A stretch of 64,000 nt of DNA. Source: an uncultured Clostridia bacterium (lineage in GTDB: Bacteria; Bacillota; Clostridia; TANB77; CAG-508). Location of the stretch: assembly GCA_934120135.1 (NCBI GenBank), contig CAKOTK010000001.1, forward strand, positions 1-64,000. Direction: 5' to 3'. This document shows positions 60,975-64,000 of the stretch, in pieces (the first letter of the stretch is position 1; the number at the start of each line of letters is the position of its first letter). Position numbers and translations under genes: made by a program. The notes under the pieces are model-generated. The model worked only from the letters and a program-made list of their open reading frames with translations, made no database searches and was not told the DNA's origin.

Positions 60975-62636
60975 TTAATTTTTATCGTCTTTTCCCGACA
61001 TTTTTTCTTCTTTATATACTTTTAGTTTTACCAAAATGTTATATATTTTTGTTCCAAATGGTATCATCATAATATCTTCTTTTTTTAGTATTTTTGATAC
61101 AAATACTAATATTACGTAGATTATTGCACCTAGTATAATTGAAATTATTGTACTTAAATTTTGTCCCATTATTGTATTTAGTCCTTGTTTTATAAAGTAT
61201 GTACATATTCCCATAACTGCTGATATTATTACTGGCAATATAATCATTCTTTTGGCATCAAATTCCAATTTTATATGTTTCTTAAATGCTTTGATACATA
61301 TGATTAATGCTAAGCCTTGACATATAATAGAGCTGATTCCAACTCCCATTATTTCTATATTAGGATTACTTACTAATATATTGTTTAGTATAATTTTTAA
61401 TACAGCTGCAACCACCAATGAAATTAGAGGTATTGTCATTTTATTTATTCCATATAATCCTCCATTTATTGTTTGGTTTAATGCAATAAACACCATTGCT
61501 ACTGAATATAGCATTAGTAATGTTGCTCCATCATTTGCTGCTGGATAAATTAAATTTAATATTGGTTGTGCTAATGATATAAATCCTGCTGCACATGGAA
61601 GCACTATAAGTAATGATGCAAATATTGAAAAAGTCATCCTTTTAGATACATTTGTAAAGTCTTTTTTAGCTATTGCTGCTGAAATTGCAGGTACTAAAGC
61701 TGTTGAAAATGCAATGTTTACTGCTATTGGTAAATTTGTTAATGTATCTATTTTAGATATTATACCTGTTTTACTCATTGCTAAAGTTTCTAGTTGTTCT
61801 TTAACTGGGTATAAACTTGCAAATGCTGTTTGAATACATCTACTTACAGTAGCACTATCTATAAGTGGATGTATTACTGATATTACTGAGCTTATTGTAA
61901 CTGGTATTGAAATCATTAAAATCTTTTTCAATAAGCTTAATGTTTTTTCATTTTCTTCTTCTGATTTTTGTTGTGGATCTACTACTATTTTCTTTCTTTT
62001 ATAATATATTATTAAATATATAAATGTTAGTAATATAGATAATGTAGTTGATAAGTTTCCACCTGCTGCCATAATATATGGCTCTTTGCCTAATAAAGCA
62101 TACACAAAAAGAATTGATAATACACAATTTAAAAATTGCTCAATAATTTGTGAATAGCTTGTTGGCTTCATATCGTCAAGTCCTGCAAAGTATCCTCTAA
62201 ACACTGCTGAAGCTGATACGAAGGTAATTGCTGGTGCTAATACTTGCATTACATATTTTGTATCTGGCACATTAAACATTGTTGTTGCAATAAAGTCTGC
62301 TCCAAAGAATAATCCTAACGACAATATTGCTCCTACTCCAACAAAAAATGTCATACAGATTTTAAATATTCTTTGTGCTCCTTTATCGTCTTTTACAGCT
62401 ACTCTTTCTGATACCAATTTTGCAACTACACTAGGTATTCCTATTGATGAAAGTGCAAGTAGTACTGTATATATTTGGTATCCAGATGAGTAGTACCCTA
62501 GTCCAGTATCTCCAAATCCATCAAAATTAGTTATTACAAATTTATATACTAGACCTAATACTTTTACCATTATTTGTGCAAACATTAGAATAAGCACATT
62601 TTTCATAAATGAATTAGTTTTCTTAACTTTTTCCAA
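60975..62636 (-). CDS. SpoVB/MurJ-type lipid flippase
   Basis: A 553-residue MOP-superfamily protein with about 14 membrane helices. FMKNVLILMFAQIMVKVLGL and YKFVITNFDGFGDTGLGYYS are the SpoVB-family N-terminus. SIGIPSVVAKLVSERVA, ASAVFRGYFAGLDDMKPTSY (about 142-161) and ISIPVTISSVISVIHPLIDS (about 243-262) are the next blocks. Members flip lipid II or other undecaprenyl-linked precursors for peptidoglycan or the spore cortex. The gene lies 19 bp after glyS. Which substrate it moves cannot be told from sequence. Confidence 0.9.
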   Translation of the reverse strand: MEKVKKTNSFMKNVLILMFAQIMVKVLGLVYKFVITNFDGFGDTGLGYYSSGYQIYTVLLALSSIGIPSVVAKLVSERVAVKDDKGAQRIFKICMTFFVGVGAILSLGLFFGADFIATTMFNVPDTKYVMQVLAPAITFVSASAVFRGYFAGLDDMKPTSYSQIIEQFLNCVLSILFVYALLGKEPYIMAAGGNLSTTLSILLTFIYLIIYYKRKKIVVDPQQKSEEENEKTLSLLKKILMISIPVTISSVISVIHPLIDSATVSRCIQTAFASLYPVKEQLETLAMSKTGIISKIDTLTNLPIAVNIAFSTALVPAISAAIAKKDFTNVSKRMTFSIFASLLIVLPCAAGFISLAQPILNLIYPAANDGATLLMLYSVAMVFIALNQTINGGLYGINKMTIPLISLVVAAVLKIILNNILVSNPNIEIMGVGISSIICQGLALIICIKAFKKHIKLEFDAKRMIILPVIISAVMGICTYFIKQGLNTIMGQNLSTIISIILGAIIYVILVFVSKILKKEDIMMIPFGTKIYNILVKLKVYKEEKMSGKDDKN

Positions 62637-62655
62637 AATTTTATCTCCTTTATTT

Positions 62656-64000
62656 CTACCATGCGATTTTATCTTGTATGTAGCTTTCTAGTTCATCAAT
62701 TTTTACTCTTACTTGTTCCATTGTATCTCTGTCTCTGATTGTAACACATTCATCTTCTAATGTGTCGAAGTCAATAGTTACACAATATGGTGTTCCTATT
62801 TCGTCTTCCCTTCTATAACGTTTACCAATGCTTCCTGCTTCATCATAATCACACATAAAGTTCTTAGATAATTTTGCATATACTTCTTCTGCTTTTTCAC
62901 TTAATTTTTTAGAAAGTGGAAGTACAGCTACTTTATATGGTGCTAAGGCTGGATGTAAATGTAACACTGTTCTTACATCTCCTTCTGCAATTTCTTGTTC
63001 TTCATAAGCATTGCATAAGAATGCTAATGTTACACGGTCACAGCCTAGTGATGGTTCAACACAATATGGTACAAATTTTTCTCCTGTTTCTTGGTCTAAG
63101 TAAGTAAAGTCTTCTCCTGAATATTGTGCATGTTGTTTTAAGTCATAATCTGTTCTGTCTGCAATACCCCATAATTCACCCCATCCAAATGGAAATGCAA
63201 ATTCAATATCTGTTGTACCTTTACTGTAGAAACATAATTCTTCTGGACTGTGGTCTCTTAGTCTAATTTTTTCTTCTTTCATTCCTAAGCTTAAAAGCCA
63301 ATTTTTGCAGAATGCTCTCCAATATTCAAACCATTCCATATCTGTTCCTGGTTTGCAGAAAAATTCGAGTTCCATTTGTTCAAATTCACGAATTCTAAAT
63401 ATGAAGTTACCTGGTGTAATTTCATTTCTAAATGATTTACCAACTTGACCAATTCCCATTGGTAGTTTTCTTCTTGTTGTTCTTAGTACATTTTTAAAGT
63501 TTACAAATATACCTTGTGCTGTTTCTGGTCTTAGATAAATTTCTGAACTGCTATCTTCTGTTACGCCTTGATATGTTTTATACATTAAATTAAATTTTCT
63601 AATTGGTGTAAAGTTTTGTTCTCCACATTTAGGGCATACAATGTTATTCTCTTTTATGAAGTTAATCATTTCTTCATCCGTCATGCCATCTGCAATCATA
63701 TCTTTATTGTTTTCATGAGCCCAGTCTTCAATTAATTTATCTGCTCTATGTCTTGTTTTACAATTTTTGCAGTCTATTAGTGGATCACTAAAACCACCTA
63801 CGTGACCAGAAGCCACCCATGTTTTAGGGTTCATTAGTATTGCTGCATCTAACCCTACATTATATTTGCTTTCTTGCACAAATTTTTTCATCCATGCTTT
63901 TTTTACATTGTTCTTTAGTTCTACTCCTAAAGGGCCGTAGTCCCAAGCATTAGCTAGACCTCCATAAATTTCTGAGCCCGGGTAAACAAATCCCCTTGAT
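62656..64000 (-). CDS. glyS: Glycyl-tRNA synthetase, 5' end cut by the window
   Basis: A class IIa dimeric glycyl-tRNA synthetase. Coding sequence runs in frame to the window edge: GFVYPGSEIYGGLANAWDYG (the usual N-terminal block) is encoded at about 63936-63997, so the true start lies outside. TWVASGHVGGFSDPLIDCKN and CPKCGEQNFTPIRKFNLMYK form the zinc-containing insertion. YLRPETAQGIFVNFKNVLRT is motif 1/2 region, FRIREFEQMELEFFCKPGTD motif 2, and CDRVTLAFLCNAYEEQEI motif 3. The C-terminal anticodon domain (YKVAVLPLSKKLSEKAEEVY) is complete. If CGGN is decoded as glycine, this enzyme would charge the tRNA involved. Confidence 0.97.
   Translation of the reverse strand, partial: SRGFVYPGSEIYGGLANAWDYGPLGVELKNNVKKAWMKKFVQESKYNVGLDAAILMNPKTWVASGHVGGFSDPLIDCKNCKTRHRADKLIEDWAHENNKDMIADGMTDEEMINFIKENNIVCPKCGEQNFTPIRKFNLMYKTYQGVTEDSSSEIYLRPETAQGIFVNFKNVLRTTRRKLPMGIGQVGKSFRNEITPGNFIFRIREFEQMELEFFCKPGTDMEWFEYWRAFCKNWLLSLGMKEEKIRLRDHSPEELCFYSKGTTDIEFAFPFGWGELWGIADRTDYDLKQHAQYSGEDFTYLDQETGEKFVPYCVEPSLGCDRVTLAFLCNAYEEQEIAEGDVRTVLHLHPALAPYKVAVLPLSKKLSEKAEEVYAKLSKNFMCDYDEAGSIGKRYRREDEIGTPYCVTIDFDTLEDECVTIRDRDTMEQVRVKIDELESYIQDKIAW

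Overview
The window is about 64 kb of AT-rich DNA with almost every gene on the minus strand. Gene content points to a Gram-positive Clostridia-type bacterium, probably an uncultured gut lineage. The supporting genes are a split transketolase, pyruvate phosphate dikinase, the DapL route to diaminopimelate, a single-chain glycyl-tRNA synthetase, a SpoVB/MurJ-type flippase, an Asp23-domain protein, EnvC-like M23 proteins next to ftsEX, and strong Shine-Dalgarno sites. No species is claimed.

Layout. 1-3 kb: a tRNA deacylase, PlsC, a decayed hicAB module, and an intact HigB/XRE toxin-antitoxin pair framed by a perfect 47-bp direct repeat. 3-18 kb: a surface polysaccharide operon reading from galE through a UDP-sugar dehydratase, aminotransferase, phosphoglycosyl transferase, ATP-grasp enzyme, three glycosyltransferases, polymerase, pyruvyl transferase and flippase to an LCP ligase. 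18-24 kb: cmk, a P-loop/Asp23 fusion, two GT-C glycosyltransferases, a YdcF protein and a GT2 synthase. 24-33 kb: pnp, rpsO, dapL, dapF, a beta-propeller protein and tRNAs. 33-46 kb: ctpA, two M23 proteins, ftsEX, transketolase, upp-uraA and recG. 46-52 kb: a structured RNA, tmRNA, tRNA-Trp and surface proteins. 52-64 kb: an M23 peptidase, efp, pepP, prepilin peptidase, ppdK, a pilin-like lectin-fold protein, SpoVB and glyS.

Main observation. Three otherwise well-preserved genes are broken in frame: dapL, a GT-C glycosyltransferase, and an M23 peptidase. They carry seven breaks in all, and each break falls exactly on an in-frame CGG codon. Skipping the single C, so that the following GGN is read as glycine, restores the conserved protein every time. 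The M23 gene needs four such skips before its last catalytic HxH motif is encoded. In a manual scan of every other gene I found only one in-frame CGG, in a small foreign-looking ORF near 27.2 kb. This suggests that CGG is unassigned or reserved in this organism and is decoded by a +1 shift or as a CGGN quadruplet, which I know as no described bacterial rule.

Second-tier observations are a hypermutated-looking C-terminus on the pilin-like lectin-fold protein (a candidate remote target of a diversity-generating retroelement); a terminator hairpin that contains the dapF ribosome binding site and start codon; a leader peptide overlapping a terminator before uraA; a promoter-driven rod-shaped RNA next to ssrA; and two families of palindromic dispersed repeats.
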